Source: Syngnathus acus
Taxonomy: Eukaryota; Chordata; Actinopteri; Syngnathiformes; Syngnathidae
Assembly: GCF_901709675.1 (NCBI RefSeq)
Contig: NC_051089.1
Span: forward strand, 21,243,508-21,307,507
Length of the DNA stretch: 64,000 nucleotides
Direction: 5' to 3'
Shown here piece by piece: positions 35,221 through 48,849 of this stretch. Both the position numbers and the translations under genes were made by a program. The notes beneath the pieces are model-generated. The model was not told where the DNA came from. It was given only the letters and a program-made list of their open reading frames with translations, and made no database searches. The number at the start of each line of letters is the position of its first letter. Position 1 is the first letter of the stretch.

Positions 35221-36100
35221 CAGGGGTGTCCAAACTACGGCTCGCGGGCCAACTGCGGCCCGCGGTCCAGTTTTTATTGGCCCGCAGCAAAGAAGAAGTA
35301 CTGGGCAGGCTAACGAGTTAGCGGAAATATGCTAATTCGCGATCGTGCTAACACGCGCAAACGGACCTCTAAAGGAAATTAAACGAACATTTGGAGCAAT
35401 ACTACATTGTCCTAAAGGTTAGTTTGTAAAGAAATGGTTGCCTTGTTTAAGGATTTCAACTTAAAGAGACACTATCAGACTAAACATGCAAACACAAACG
35501 ACCAGCTAACAGGGAGTGACTGCGCTGATAAAGTGAAGCAGCTCCAAGCTGAACTGGCATCACAACAGCGATTCTTCACACGGGACTGTGAGTCAAAAAT
35601 AAATATTACTAAAGCAAGCTACGAAGTGGCCATGTTAAGACTGTTGATGTTATGGACCTGTAGACCTGACAAACTATTATTTTCTGAAAGATAATGTAAA
35701 TGACAAGAGCAAAATTCACTAGTTTTAAGTTTTAATAATAACGGACAACTTTGCATTACTTATAACTCCCGTTTAAAATGTTCATGAGGCAAAAGTAATT
35801 TTAAACTCATGTAAATTTAAGGTATTTCATACAGTTTGTTCAATGTTATCTGACTCTTCAGATATGAATGAAAGGCAGAATTTGTGTTTTTAGAGTTGTT
35901 CACATCTGCCTGAGTGACTCATATTTGGTTATTTTGTCATTTGAAAAATAAAGACAATTGTGACAATGACATTTGTTTTATAACAGTGTGTATTTGCATG
36001 ACGTTTTTGTAGTTAAAAAATGTCCGAAAAAACTATTGGCCCCCGGGACCCTTCACTTTATCAAATCTGGCCCTCCTTGCAAAAGATTTGGACACCCCTG
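35221..36100 (+). mobile_element. hAT element, internally deleted
   Basis: 880 bp, ends CAGGGGTGTCCAAACTACGG and GATTTGGACACCCCTG, with a perfect 8-bp duplication CTTTAGAA (35213-35220, 36101-36108). GGCCCGC-type motifs lie below both ends. Confidence 0.95.
35434..35694 (+). pseudogene. hAT transposase remnant (zinc-finger end)
   Basis: 86-codon frame with FNLKRHYQTKHANTNDQLTG, the His-rich end of a BED-type finger, then a coiled stretch and ITKASYEVAMLRLLML, where the full-length transposases read ASYxVA. The catalytic domain is deleted. Confidence 0.65.
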
Positions 36101-36108
36101 CTTTAGAA

Positions 36109-36882
36109 GCACAAAATACTCAATATGGGTAAAATACAAGAGGCATCAAACTACGGAGTCGCTGTAGGTCATTATGGTTAATTTTTAGTTTACCCCCACA
36201 GAGTGTAAATGTGTGAATATGAATGAACATGAATATCCATTGAAGGCATTTTGAGTGAGTGACAGAAAAGTATCATACAAATAGAATGCATTATTACTAA
36301 ATACCAATTTAACACAGTGGCGTGTACTGTAAAAATACAATCACAGGTATCCTACTATCATGTTTCAAACTACATTACTACAAATTCAAACTACAATATT
36401 AGTAGAAGTGGTGTCAAATTATCTGATGGTAATATACTGAAATTCAAAAGACAGTACTATACTCTTGTAGTAAATGACAATAAGTCAACAGTAATCTACT
36501 GGCATCCTTGCTCCCAATATTTTACTTTTATTTTACAGTGAATTTTTTACAGTGTACTGTATGTCTAAGTGATAGGAGCTCGGATCAGCTGTTTTGGTCT
36601 CGGTCCATCTCTGCTGTTAATGCATCACGAATGCTCCACTGCTGCCTCCTGGTTGGCTGATAATCACTTTGCTAATCGCATGTTCTGTTTTTCTTTCTTT
36701 CATGCACTCTCACCACCTCCTGCCTGCTCCACTTCTCAACCCATCTGCCACACGCTTTTTCATTTCCTGCTGTGTTTTATTCATGGGAATGAACTTTTAT
36801 TGGGCCATGATGATGCCTTGGTTGCCGCATTTTCTCATGGCTGACTCTGTTGTCATGTTTACTGGCGCATGACAAATCACAG
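36109..36882. other. brsk2 intron before alternative exon
   Basis: No element recognised; contains the weak pyrimidine context of the 36882 acceptor. Confidence 0.4.
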
Positions 36883-37200
36883 CCCAACCGGCGTTTTTTC
36901 ATACCACCCCAGTCCCCAGATCTGTGTCAGTCCCCCAATTGCAGCCCCACACACTCACTTGAGGTCCGCCTTAACGGCGTGGGGCCCCGCTTACCCAACT
37001 CCTTCCAGCCCAAGATGGGGTCTCCCCTCATGCACCCTCGCACCCAGACCCTCCCTGCCAAGCCCAAAGTGTCTGCAAAGCCTCTGCTGACTACCAGGTC
37101 CAACCCCCTCCCCAAAACAGCCCAGACCACCTCCAACCCCAAGTCTGAGCCCTCCACACCCAGTCAGCCTTTAGCACCCTGCATCCTCAACAGCCCGCAT
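36883..37200 (+). CDS. brsk2: candidate alternative brsk2 exon, BRSK1-like Pro-rich linker
   Basis: An open, Pro/Ser-rich frame of 106 codons begins right after a cacag acceptor (36878-36882) in phase 0, the phase left by exon 24410-24470. It starts PNRRFFIPPQSPDLCQSPN and contains MGSPLMHPRTQTLPAKPKV. The GSP...TQTLP core resembles the BRSK1 linker (GSPTSKTQTLPSRG, from memory), which follows the same SPLSSPR junction. At 37201 a GTGAGG offers a phase-0 donor, giving a 133-nt intron to the acceptor at 37333. Alternatively, the segment is continuous with exon 37334 and a 12-C run (37209-37220) is one base too long. The pyrimidine tract before the acceptor is weak. Neither spliced form can be proven from genomic sequence. 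Confidence 0.55.
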
Positions 37201-37333
37201 GTGAGGCGCCCCCCCCCCCCTTACCGTACCCCCAAAGCTCTCCATCCCTCTTTCTCCTGCGCCTCCAATGTCACCCCTGCGCCGCCACCACCTGCACCCT
37301 GACCACAATGGCAAATCTTTCCCCAACTCGCAG

Positions 37334-37541
37334 GTTACCCCCCATCCTTCCCCCAGAGGCAGCCCTCTCCCCACTCCCAAAGGCACCCCAGTGCACACAC
37401 CAAAGGACAGCCCAACTGGCACACCTAGTCCAACACCTCCACCCAGCCCCTCGATCGGCGGCATGCCCTGGAGGACGCGCCTCAACTCCATCAAGAACAG
37501 CTTCCTGGGCTCCCCTCGTTTCCATCGCAGGAAAATGCAAG
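37334..37541 (+). CDS. brsk2: brsk2 exon: [16 protein letters not shown] linker
   Basis: 208-nt exon after aactcgcag, before gtaaag. It codes [20 protein letters not shown], a PTPK/SPT-rich stretch, then [20 protein letters not shown] and RRKMQ, plus one base of the next Val codon. The TP/SP repeats are diagnostic of BRSK2 and are proline-directed phosphosite candidates; [19 protein letters not shown] is shared by both BRSKs. The frame is also open 66 bases upstream of the acceptor (from 37268), which matters for the extended-exon question. Confidence 0.95.
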
Positions 37542-38009
37542 GTAAAGTTGGAGTGAAGGGTTGGCATATTGTGACTGGTTTACCATTTGTATGTGTGCAG
37601 CAGCGCTCTAATTGTTAGTAAGACTACCAAAACAGGCTTTTGAGCTAACAATCATGTAACCCATACATTAAACCCAGTCATATCCATGCAGATAACAGTG
37701 ACAAAAAGGAACATTTACACTTATATTGTGTAGACCAAACCTGTGGATAAAAGATGAATTGTGAATGCCTGAGATTATCAGTTACCAATCTTGATCATCA
37801 CTTACCTTTGTAAAGAGGTCGTTTTCACAATTTGATGTTGATGTACTGTCAACAAAATGAAATAACAGACTTGGTTTGGTGATCATGGAACAAAAGATAA
37901 CATACTGTTGCAATCTAACAATGTGGCTCTTTTCTACTACAAAAGAACTTACATTTACCCAGATCTGCATGTTATACAGCTAGTATTTTCTTCGGTGTTG
38001 AATCAATTC

Positions 38010-38300
38010 AGTGTAGTGGTTCATAGCACATAGGGCTCACAATTCAGCAATTTGTGAGCTTGAATCCGGACTCCGGCCTTCCTGTGTGGAGTTTGCATGT
38101 TTTCCCTCTTCTTATGTTGGTTTTCTCCAGTTTCTTCCCACATTCCCAAAACATGCATGCTTGGTTTAATGAAGTTTGTAAATTGAATGGTTGACTATAC
38201 TGTAGGTCCCTTCGATTAGTAGGTGTCCAGCTGTGATAGGCTCCAGCATACCCATGTCCCCAAATGATGATCAACTGTGTAGATAAATCAATTTGTTGGT
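38010..38300 (-). repeat. degenerate 'GGGGTCGCGGGC'-family repeat
   Basis: ttgaatccggactccggccttcc, gtggagtttgcatgttttccc, cacattcccaaaacatg and gataggctccagcatacccatg in the order of the inverted copy at 58645. Confidence 0.65.
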
Positions 38301-38477
38301 TTAGTCTGAACATGTTAAACAATTTAACAGAGCAAAAAACATGTCATGGCACCTGGATGAAAAAAAAAAAAGTGCCTCCATTATGTTTAATTTTTTTTAA
38401 TTTAGATACAGTACACTTCTAAACACACAGATTCAAACACACTCAAGTATATACTAACCCAGTTCTTGCATGTGCAG

Positions 38478-38526
38478 TGCCCACACAGGAGGACATGTCT
38501 AGTCTCACCCCGGACTCTTCTCCAGA
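38478..38526 (+). CDS. brsk2: brsk2 exon: PTQEDMSSLTPDSSPE
   Basis: 49-nt exon after gcatgtgcag, before gtaagt. It completes Val and codes PTQEDMSSLTPDSSP plus two bases of Glu (human VPTPEEMSNLTPESSPE). A repeat relic and an A-rich stretch fill the 0.9-kb intron before it. Phase 1 in, phase 2 out; both match the neighbours. Confidence 0.92.
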
Positions 38527-38603
38527 GTAAGTGACACCGCAGTACACCATATGATTCTTTGCCTTCACAAAAGTGCAGTATTATTGATTATACCATTTTA
38601 TAA

Positions 38604-38813
<210 letters not shown>

Positions 38814-38950
38814 TAGAACTACAGCACTTCAGCTTTTATGTACTTTGTACATCAGAATTGTAGCTTAAGGAGATAACACATTTGGTTTGAATCCACTAGT
38901 TAGAAGTGAATCAAACCATAGCAAGCAAAACATAAGGATGTCTATGAGAC

Positions 38951-39458
38951 TGTCAGACTTGGATCAAGGAGAGGAGTCGGATGCAGAGTGACAAGAAAAA
39001 AAGGAATTTATTCTGACAGGCTGAAGTCAGCAAAAAACCAAAAGCGCCTCAAAAGAGGGAAAACAAGGTGGCAAAAAACAAAAACTGAAAAACTCAGAGT
39101 TTAGGCTTGACGACAAAGGTTTCTTCACAAACTAGGTTCTCAAAAAGTAGCTAGGTTCTCAAAAGGTTTCATTAACTCACACGATCGCTGGTGCTCTGGA
39201 CGGGACAAGACGCACTGGCACAAGACAAGGGGAAGACTGACTAAATACACACAGAAGGGTAAGGACACAGGTGCACACAATCAGGAACAAGGGCACAGGT
39301 GCACACGATTAGGATCAGGGAAGACAAGTAGACTGACGCACAGAGGAAGGGCCCACGAACTGAAACGAGAGGGGAGTTACTTATCAAAATAAAACAGGAA
39401 GAGACAATACGACAAAAAGACGAGACAACAATAACCCACAAAACATGACGGCATGACA
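38951..39458 (-). mobile_element. solo LTR
   Basis: TGTCAGACTTGG...GGCATGACA, with near-matching 5-base flanks GAGAC/AAGAC (38946-38950, 39459-39463). On the minus strand it has AATAAATTCC near its end. A different family from 10056-10434. Confidence 0.65.
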
Positions 39459-39758
39459 AAGACAATAACAACCAATGGTGATGATGAAGCTAATGACAAT
39501 ATTTCAAATCAATCAGTGCCAATCCACAATGCACAATACAAATATGTGGAATTCCCTAAAAACAAAAGAAACCACTGGTGTACTAAATAGCCTAATAGAT
39601 TAAAAATAGGGAGTGTAAAACAGGAAAGTAAAAGTAGAAGCTGCTGATGTCAGAAATGCGTGACCGGTAAAGGCCTCAAAACAATTGTTAATGAATTCAA
39701 CAAAGACAATCTCCAAAGGTTTGTAGTAAAGAACTATCTCTATAGGTTTCTAGTAAAG

Positions 39759-40092
39759 CAGGGGTGTCAAACTCATTTTTGTCGCGGTCTGCATTGTAGT
39801 TATAATTTACCTCAGAGGGCCATTATGACTGTCAACCCCATATATTATTTACAGTATAGGCTACACGACAAACTAATGAATAACTAGTTTTGAAATCAGA
39901 AACTAGTAAACACATAGTTTAAAAAGATGAATAGTAATAAAAATTGCTAGCAATATCTCTACTTTTTAAAAAGTGAAGACAGTTTGTAATGTTGTAATGA
40001 AACAAAGTTGATGCAAAATTTGTCTTCGTGGGCCACATAAAATGATGTGGCGGGCCGTATCTGGCCCCTGGGCCTAGAGTTTGACATCTATG
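39759..40092. mobile_element. hAT MITE, degenerate right end
   Basis: CAGGGGTGTCAAACTCATTTT at the left; gcgggccgtatctggcccctgg and GAGTTTGACATCTATG at the right. About 330 bp, no coding; no clear duplication. Confidence 0.6.
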
Positions 40093-40769
40093 TTAAAGGA
40101 TACAACCATTTTTTTTTTAGAGAAGAATTCATGAACAATTGTACAGAAACTACACCAGAAAATGCAAATCAGTCATTTTGAGGGAAAGACTGAGCTCGAA
40201 TTTGCCAAAATGTGTAGAGAGAACGTTTTATAAACATACAAAGAACCTTGACCAAAGTAATGAAAATCAAAAGGTTTCCATCTACAGAACAAATAAAAAT
40301 ATTGACTGTTCCAATACTTTTGGAGGGGAGTTTTTAGACTGTATATGCATTACAGATTTTTTTAGATACATACGTATATGTATATATACATTGTATTGAT
40401 ATTATATTTTATACTATATATTGAGATTATATGACGAACCCCTGAATAGAAATATATGTATCAATATCAATATTCATTACCTCAACATGTTGGTTTAGTT
40501 CTGATAAAAATGTTAAAATATCTCAAATGTAAGCTTTGCCTCTAATTGGAGTGTTTAGTTTTATTTGTTCTTCCTCCGTGGCATAGTTCCAGTTCACAGA
40601 CACAGTACCATGTGGCCTCGATTTTTAGTACGATGTCCTTGTCGTGCTGTCAATGCTGACATCGGACAACATCACAGTGTGTTTTAATGTAACATCAACA
40701 TCATGTGTCCTTGTTTTGCTCCATACTATCGTCACATCTGATGCATAAATGGTCTGATCTCCTCCTCAG

Positions 40770-40950
40770 ATACCCAGTCTGAGCCACAGTGTCATATCCC
40801 AAACTAGCTTTCGAGCTGAGTACAAGTCCACGACTGGTCCAACAGTTTTCCAGAAGCCTGTGAAGTTCCAGGTGGACATCACCTACTCAGAGAGTACCTG
40901 TGCCAGCAAGGAGAACGGCATCTATTCTGTCACCTTCACACTGCTCTCAG
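40770..40950 (+). CDS. brsk2: brsk2 exon: KA1-like domain core
   Basis: 181-nt exon after gatctcctcctcag, before gtcagg. It codes [20 protein letters not shown], then [15 protein letters not shown] and [14 protein letters not shown], ending with one base of Gly. This is the core of the KA1-like domain. The stretch STCAS before KENG replaces GGEAQ-type residues in human BRSK2, a normally variable loop. BRSK1 has a longer Gly-rich insertion here, so the loop length again says BRSK2. Confidence 0.95.
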
Positions 40951-41540
40951 GTCAGGTCAAAAATTTACAACCCTCCCCCCAAATTCTTCAAAAAACAATA
41001 AAGATTCATTATAAGTTACTTACAGGGAAGGGGGCGAAATGTGGAAACAAATCCAGGAAAAATACCAAAAGGAAATTCTCTGGCCTGACACCTGGGGCCT
41101 CCACGCATATTTCAGGGGGGCCAGTGAACCCGTGGTCCCCACTCTAGCTCCCCCGGTGCTTTGCACTCCTGAGAAAAAATGTAATTCATGAATGTGAAAA
41201 TTATGATTCAAAGTAAACTAAATGTAGTTCACAAATGAGCTATAAAATATTAGACCTCTCTATAGTCTAAGATTTATTGACTACCTTAATACTCCAGTTT
41301 TCTCCTACAGTCTCGGCAAAAAGTACCTGTATGCTTCATTGAAAACTCTAATATCAGCCGTCAGTAAGCTTGTGAGTGGGTGGTTGTGTGCGTGCGTGCG
41401 TGCGTGCGTGTGCGTGTGTGTGTGCGTGTATGTGTGTATATATATATACGTATATATACGTATATATACGTATATATATATATATATACATATACATATT
41501 TATATGTTTTTTTTCAAAGATTTTCCAAAAAAAAAAGTGA
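40951..41540. other. brsk2 intron with TG/TA repeat
   Basis: Contains gtgcgtgcgtgc...tatatatacgtatata at 41390-41500; no exon. Confidence 0.45.
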
Positions 41541-42379
41541 AACCGCGATAAACGAACCGCGATGTAGCAAGGGATTACTGTAATTTGAATTTCAAGTGAC
41601 GTCAGCAGCGCGACGCGGCGTGGCGCGGCGGTTGTTTACAAAAAGGACAAAGATTGATCACGGGATGACGAAGATGACGAAGGGCCCCACGTACTACCGG
41701 CATCATTAGCGGCTTTGTTTCTAAGTGACACGGAGGACGAAGAGTTTGAAGGATTTAAGGATTTGGAGTGACACAGAAGGTTTGAAAAACTATTATGGCT
41801 TTTACGCACGCCCGGTCCTACTCTACGTAGCTCTCTTTCACCTCCGTGGATAGAAGTCGGGGGCCGGCGCTCGGCCGGGTGGCTGTCCGGGGACAGTGGA
41901 TGGGGCTCGGTCATGGCTTTTACGCACGCCCGGTCCTACTCTACGGAGCTCTCTTCCACCCCCGTGGCTGGAAGTCCACGCCGCCACACGCCTGGAGGTT
42001 TGTTTTGTTAAATAAAGAGCCGTTTACCAAACCCACGTCTTTCCTTGTGCTTTGTTAACGCTACAATATAGTTATACACTAGATCTGTGGAATAACGACG
42101 AGGCTGACGTCAGGGCGCACGCGCGGCGCGGCGTTGTTGACAAAGGACGAGGAATTTGATAGATGGATTTAATGATTTAGAGTGCACAGATGGTTTGATA
42201 ATATTATTGCTTATATAATAGTTATGTGATATCTAATTTATATATTGTTATATGGGCCTGTGGAATATTTTGAAGTGCAAGCGCCGTCAGCGGCGCGCAC
42301 CCATTGCTGACAAAGGACGATCGATGGATTTAATGAATTGGAGTGACACAGATGGTTTTATAAACGTGTTATTTATGTA

Positions 42380-44468
42380 CCGTATTTTCCGCCCTAAAAG
42401 GCGCACCTAAAAACCTAAAATTTTCTCAAAAGCCGACAGTGCGCCTTATAGGCCAGTGCGCCTTATATATGGATCAACTGATGAATTTGTTGATCCATAC
42501 TGGTTGTACACAGTGCTCTGCCAAAATGTTTCAGTACGTTTTAGTACGACAAATAAATTACAAGGTCGCATCGCTTCCCAGCATTACGGCAACTGTAGTC
42601 AGGGGGCGTCACCGAATAGCTGTTGTACCCGCGAGGCTATTTCCTGTCAAAATAGGCTGCTCTGTTAATGTTTCGAGTAAATCTACGGATCGATATGGAA
42701 GGGAAACATAGGTAAGTAGTACCAATGCGTTAGATCGAACTTTAGTCAGTTCCGATCATTTTATAGGAGATCGTTTGAGAAACGCGATTGTTTACACTTT
42801 GCTGAGGCTCATGGGAGATTGCGAGGTGAGGCTCGTGAGACTTTGCGGATGGCTAATGCTATTGCGATAGCTGCTATACGTACCAGGCTATTTCATGTCA
42901 AAATAGGCTGCTCTGTTAATGTTTCGAGTAAATCTACGGATCGATATGGAAGGGAAACATAGGTAAGTAGTACCAATGCGTTGGATCGAACTTTAGTCAG
43001 TTCCGATCATTTTATAGGAGTTCGTTTGAGAAACGCGATTGTTTACACTTTGCTGAGGCTCATGGGAGATTGCGAGGTGAGGCTCGTGAGACTTTGCGGA
43101 TGGCTAATGCTATTGCGATAGCTGCTATACGTACCAGGCTATTTCATGTCAAAATAGGCTGCTCTGTTAATGTTTCGAGTAAATCTACGGATCGATATGG
43201 AAGGGAAACATAGGTAAGTAGTACCAATGCGTTAGATCGAACTTTAGTCAGTTCCGATCATTTTATAGGAGATCGTTTGAGAAACGCGATTGTTTACACT
43301 TTGCTGAGGCTCATGGGAGATTGCGAGGTGAGGCTCGTGAGACTTTGCGGATGGCTAATGCTATTGCGATAGCTGCTATACGTACCAGGCTATTTCATGC
43401 CAAAATAGGCTGCTCTGTTAATGTTTCGAGTAAATCTACGGATCGATATGGAAGGGAAACATAGGTAAGTAGTACCAATGCGTTGGATCGAACTTTAGTC
43501 AGTTCCGATCATTTTATAGGAGATCGTTTGAGAAACGCGATTGTTTACACTTTGCTGAGGCTCATGGGAGATTGCGAGGTGAGGCTCGTGAGACTTTGCG
43601 GATGGCTAATGCTATTGCGATAGCTGCTATACGTACCAGGCTATTTCATGTCAAAATAGGCTGCTCTGTTAATGTTTCGAGTAAATCTACGGATCGATAT
43701 GGAAGGGAAACATAGGTAAGTAGTACCAATGCGTTGGATCGAACTTTAGTCAGTTCCGATCATTTTATAGGAGATCGTTTGAGAAACGCGATTGTTTACA
43801 CTTTGCTGAGGCTCATGGGAGATTGCGAGGTGAGGCTCGTGAGACTTTGCGGATGGCTAAAGCTATTGCGATAGCTGCTATACGTACCAGGCTATTTCAT
43901 GTCAAAATAGGCTGCTCTGTTAATGTTTCGAGTAAATCTACGGATCGATATGGAAGGGAAACATAGGTAAGTAGTACCAATGCGTTGGATCGAACTTTAG
44001 TCAGTTCCGATCATTTTATAGGAGATCGTTTGAGAAACGCGATTGTTTACACTTCGCTGAGGCTCGTGAGACTTTGCGGATGGCTAATGCTATTGCGATA
44101 GCTGCTATACGTACCAGGCTATTTCATGTCAAAATAGGCTGCTCTGTTAATGTTTCGAGTAAATCTACGGATCGATATGGAAGGGAAACATAGGTAAGTA
44201 GTACCAATGCGTTAGATCGAACTTTAGTCAGTTCTGATCATTTTATAGGAGATCGTTTGAGAAACGCGATTGTTTACAGAGGGCTCGTTGGTTATTGGCT
44301 AGTGGATGCATACCGCAACCCTAGTCAACCTCAGTTTGATGCAGTATAGCTTCTATTTTATGCGCCTTATAAGCCGGTGCGCCTTATATATGGACAAAGT
44401 TTTAAAATGGGCCGTTCATTGAAGGTGCGCCTTATAACCCGGTGCGCCTTTTAGGGCGGAAAATACGG
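42380..44468 (-). mobile_element. CCGTATTTTCCG-terminus element (TATAAGGCGC family), copy B
   Basis: 2089 bp, TA-flanked (42378-42379, 44469-44470), same ends as copy A in opposite orientation. The interior is a 251-bp array with different private variants. Confidence 0.9.
42640..44290 (-). repeat. 251-bp tandem array, copy B
   Basis: The marker GGTAAGTAGT occurs at 42711, 42962, 43213, 43464, 43715 and 43966 (251 steps), then 44193 (227, because of a 24-base deletion near 44057). Confidence 0.97.
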
Positions 44469-44795
44469 TAATAGTTTTTTTTAATAACTCTGAATGTTAC
44501 GTCAGGCCCGTTCTCAGCTCTTCGTTTGTGTTTATGTCACGTTAGCATACCTATCGTTTAGCCTGTTGTTGCTCCTTCATGTCTGTTCTTGGTGTTGGAT
44601 TTTGTCGAATAAATTTCCCCCCAAAATGCGATTTATGCTCCGGAGCGACTTATATATGTTTATTTTCACGTTATTGTGCATTTTATGGCTAATGCGACCT
44701 ATATTCCGGAGCGACTTTTAGTCCGAAAATTACGGTATATATATTTTTTTCCAATGTTGGATGACCTTTATATACCTATACATATATATATATAT

Positions 44796-45565
44796 TAGGG
44801 GTGTAAATCGCGGGTTTTGTCACGATACGATATCATATCGATACAAAGAACCACGATACGATATTTGCCGATATCTTAAAGCCTGCTGTGATTCATTCAC
44901 GATACATCACGATATAGTGCTCCACGATCGATATTTTTATTTTTATTTTATTTTTTTTAAATAAAAAATATAATACAATATCCTGATTTATAACAATTCA
45001 TACGCAAAATCAACAAGGTACTGCAAACTCTTTATTTAGGAAATTACAAGAGTATTGTAGTATACAAAGTGCTTATTTTAACACTGAACTTTATCAAATT
45101 CCTATATTCTTTCTCATATAAGTAAAGAAAATGAATATTCTTTCTTTTTTTGTAATACCATTAACTTTAAAGTGCATTACTGAACTATTTATTTACAATA
45201 ATTTTAATTGTCCGTTGAGCCATCTATTCTTTGGAATCCAAAGTGCTTCCAAACGAATGACTTGAAGCCCAAAGGGGAGCGAATTTCCTCGTCTTCTTGG
45301 ACACTAGCCATAGCACCAGCCCAGGAGCCGCGTAGTTGTCGGCTCCCCTTTCACGTGCCTGCTCTGCTCACAACACAAGCACGCCGCGTACTGCTCCCGG
45401 AAAGAGGAAGCAAGCAACAATGAACTGGATTTCAAAATAAAGTCGCGTCTAATGTCCGAGGTCAAACACGGCGATATAAATCGATGTTTACGTTTAGCAT
45501 CGATGCCAATAAATCGTAGAGCATTATATCGATTAATCGATGTGTATCGATGAATCGTTACACCC

Positions 45566-45568
<3 letters not shown>
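44796..45568 (-). mobile_element. hAT element, deleted, TAGGGGTGTAA ends (copy 1)
   Basis: 773 bp with terminal repeats TAGGGGTGTAA and an 8-bp duplication ATATATAT inside a TA tract. On the minus strand from 45311 it encodes MASVQEDEEIRSPLGFKSFV and WKHFGF, the start of a BED finger, then the frame is lost. The inverted copy is at 52211. Confidence 0.85.
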
Positions 45569-45608
<40 letters not shown>

Positions 45609-45689
45609 CCTTTTTATTAATTTAGTCAAGCTAGAGTACACCCTTAATGACGTTTCAAGTGGTATAACAATAATGTGCTTGCTCATCAG

Positions 45690-45782
45690 GTCCCAGCCGA
45701 CGTTTCAAGCGTGTGGTGGAGATAATTCAGGCCCAATTGCTCAGCTCCAATGACCAGTCAGGCATCCAGCCCCCAATCTCTG
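45690..45782 (+). CDS. brsk2: brsk2 exon: PSRRFKRVVEIIQAQLLSS
   Basis: 93-nt exon after tgctcatcag, before gtaaat. It finishes Gly and codes PSRRFKRVVEIIQAQLLSSN, then DQSGIQPPIS plus one base. This is the last KA1-like helix and the start of the variable tail. It is flanked 121 bases upstream by a hAT element and a TA microsatellite. Reading on into the intron gives 24 more codons to a TGA at 45854, a possible short C-terminus if the intron is retained; I have no evidence that it is used. Confidence 0.92.
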
Positions 45783-46877
45783 GTAAATTGATCCCTTTAT
45801 CCCCCAAACCTTTTCCTTACAGCTCCCTCCTGCCTCACTCAGCATCCTGGCAATGATCACATCCGCACGCAGCTTTGACCCACTCAGCTCGGCTCAGAAC
45901 ACTACTTTTGCACACAGCATCCAAACGTGCATGTACTCGCCAGCATACCATGACCTGCAACATCCAACATTAGGCACCAGGCTCTAAATGTGTACAGGGT
46001 CAAACATCCCCGCTACAAGTCATCCCTTTTGAAAAGAAAACACACAGGTATTTGAAGATGCAATTTTCTGATGATTGGCTATTTGAATTATACCTACAGC
46101 ACCTGAATATTAGAAACAGAAATTTAGGTATGAAATCATATTTTTAACTGGACTTTATGTTTTGGGCTGCCTGTGGACAGACGGATTTTTCAAAAGAAAA
46201 TTGAAAAGTGTGACTTCTCGTTCTATATACTAGTGTGACGCTGTAACATTCCACAGCCACATGTTAAATTCACACAGCTTTCTGTTTGTTGCATACATTG
46301 CTGCCATGAGGACATACAGCAGCATATGTACTACTTCCAAACAGGTCAAAGCTGCGATCGCTTCAATGCCCTGAGTTATTTAAAGAATCTTAACAGAGAT
46401 GTAGAAGAGAATATAATGTTTGTGGTCCATATGAAAGTTTGTTCAACTGGAGGAATAAAAATATTACTAATTGACAGAATCAGGCTCTAGCCAAGGACCG
46501 CTACAGATATAGTACGTATCTGAATAAAATTACCAAAGTTATTTCTAAGAGGAAAATTATTGACAAAAGCTATCTTATAAACACAATAAGACAATATAAT
46601 TAACAGTTTAAAAAAGAAAATGCCGACTGACCAAAAAGTTCCAGTTTTTATCATTACAAGTGTGACTATAGCCAGTGATAAACTTTTATCAGTAATTACA
46701 ATATACTATATGCAAACATTTAGCCCACGACCACAAATCTCACATTTAGTCTATCTTTCTGTCACTCGTCTCATCCATGCATACTTGCGTCTTTTAATGA
46801 ACAGCTTCTCACTGATCTCACTTGGATGAAACGATCTGCAGACTTGCATGCTGAATTACACGCTAACGCAGTACACA
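45783..46877. other. brsk2 intron, nothing recognised
   Basis: No exon seen apart from a possible acceptor (ccttttccttacag at 45822). Confidence 0.4.
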
Positions 46878-48284
<1,407 letters not shown>

Positions 48285-48849
48285 TATATGGAATTTGCAT
48301 GGGCAGGTCCATCTGTTAAGAACTGTGTGTGCGGATGGTTCTGGATGTACTGCCTGACAATAGATAGCCACATTATTTTAAAATAACTGCATGTTTAATT
48401 CTGCAATGTGTTGTAGTGAGCAAACACAGATCACATGATTGAATATTGCAATCTTTTCAATCCTCATTCAATTTCATAATATCCTGACCAAAGTTATTGT
48501 AGTTTATGAAAACTAACAGAATACATATTTTGTTGATAAATCAAAATAAAAATGAAAGTGCTATAAAAAGAAACTGAAACTACATTTTATTGTTATAAAA
48601 CAAACTATAGTTAAAATCATAATTATATATTCACTTTCATCTGTCAATAATTTCCCATATGAGCTTTCAGGGTTTATTTTAAATGTAAATGTTTTGGTAT
48701 TACTGTTCAGATGTCCAGAAAAAGGAACACTCATTTAGGAATTGTTGGACTTTATTATCAATATTACACAATACTCAATGATCTTTTTTTAAATATTCCT
48801 TTCAGCAAATATTCCATTAGTAAAACTTATATAAACCTAATTAAAACTA

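Larger units (their letters stand above)
41541..44735 (+). mobile_element. CGACTTA-family composite, split by copy B element
   Basis: Left part 41541-42377 is the inverted counterpart of 14276-15330, with acidic ggacgaagagtttgaagg segments. Right part 44471-44735 ends gcgacttttagtccgaaaattacgg then TA. The 42380-44468 element sits at a TA between them (the uninterrupted order is visible at 22441-22560). Confidence 0.65.

Noticed and set aside
45783-45856. Alternative short C-terminus by intron retention after exon 45690
   Set aside because: The frame is open only 24 codons and there is no positive evidence; retained as a remark in the exon entry only.
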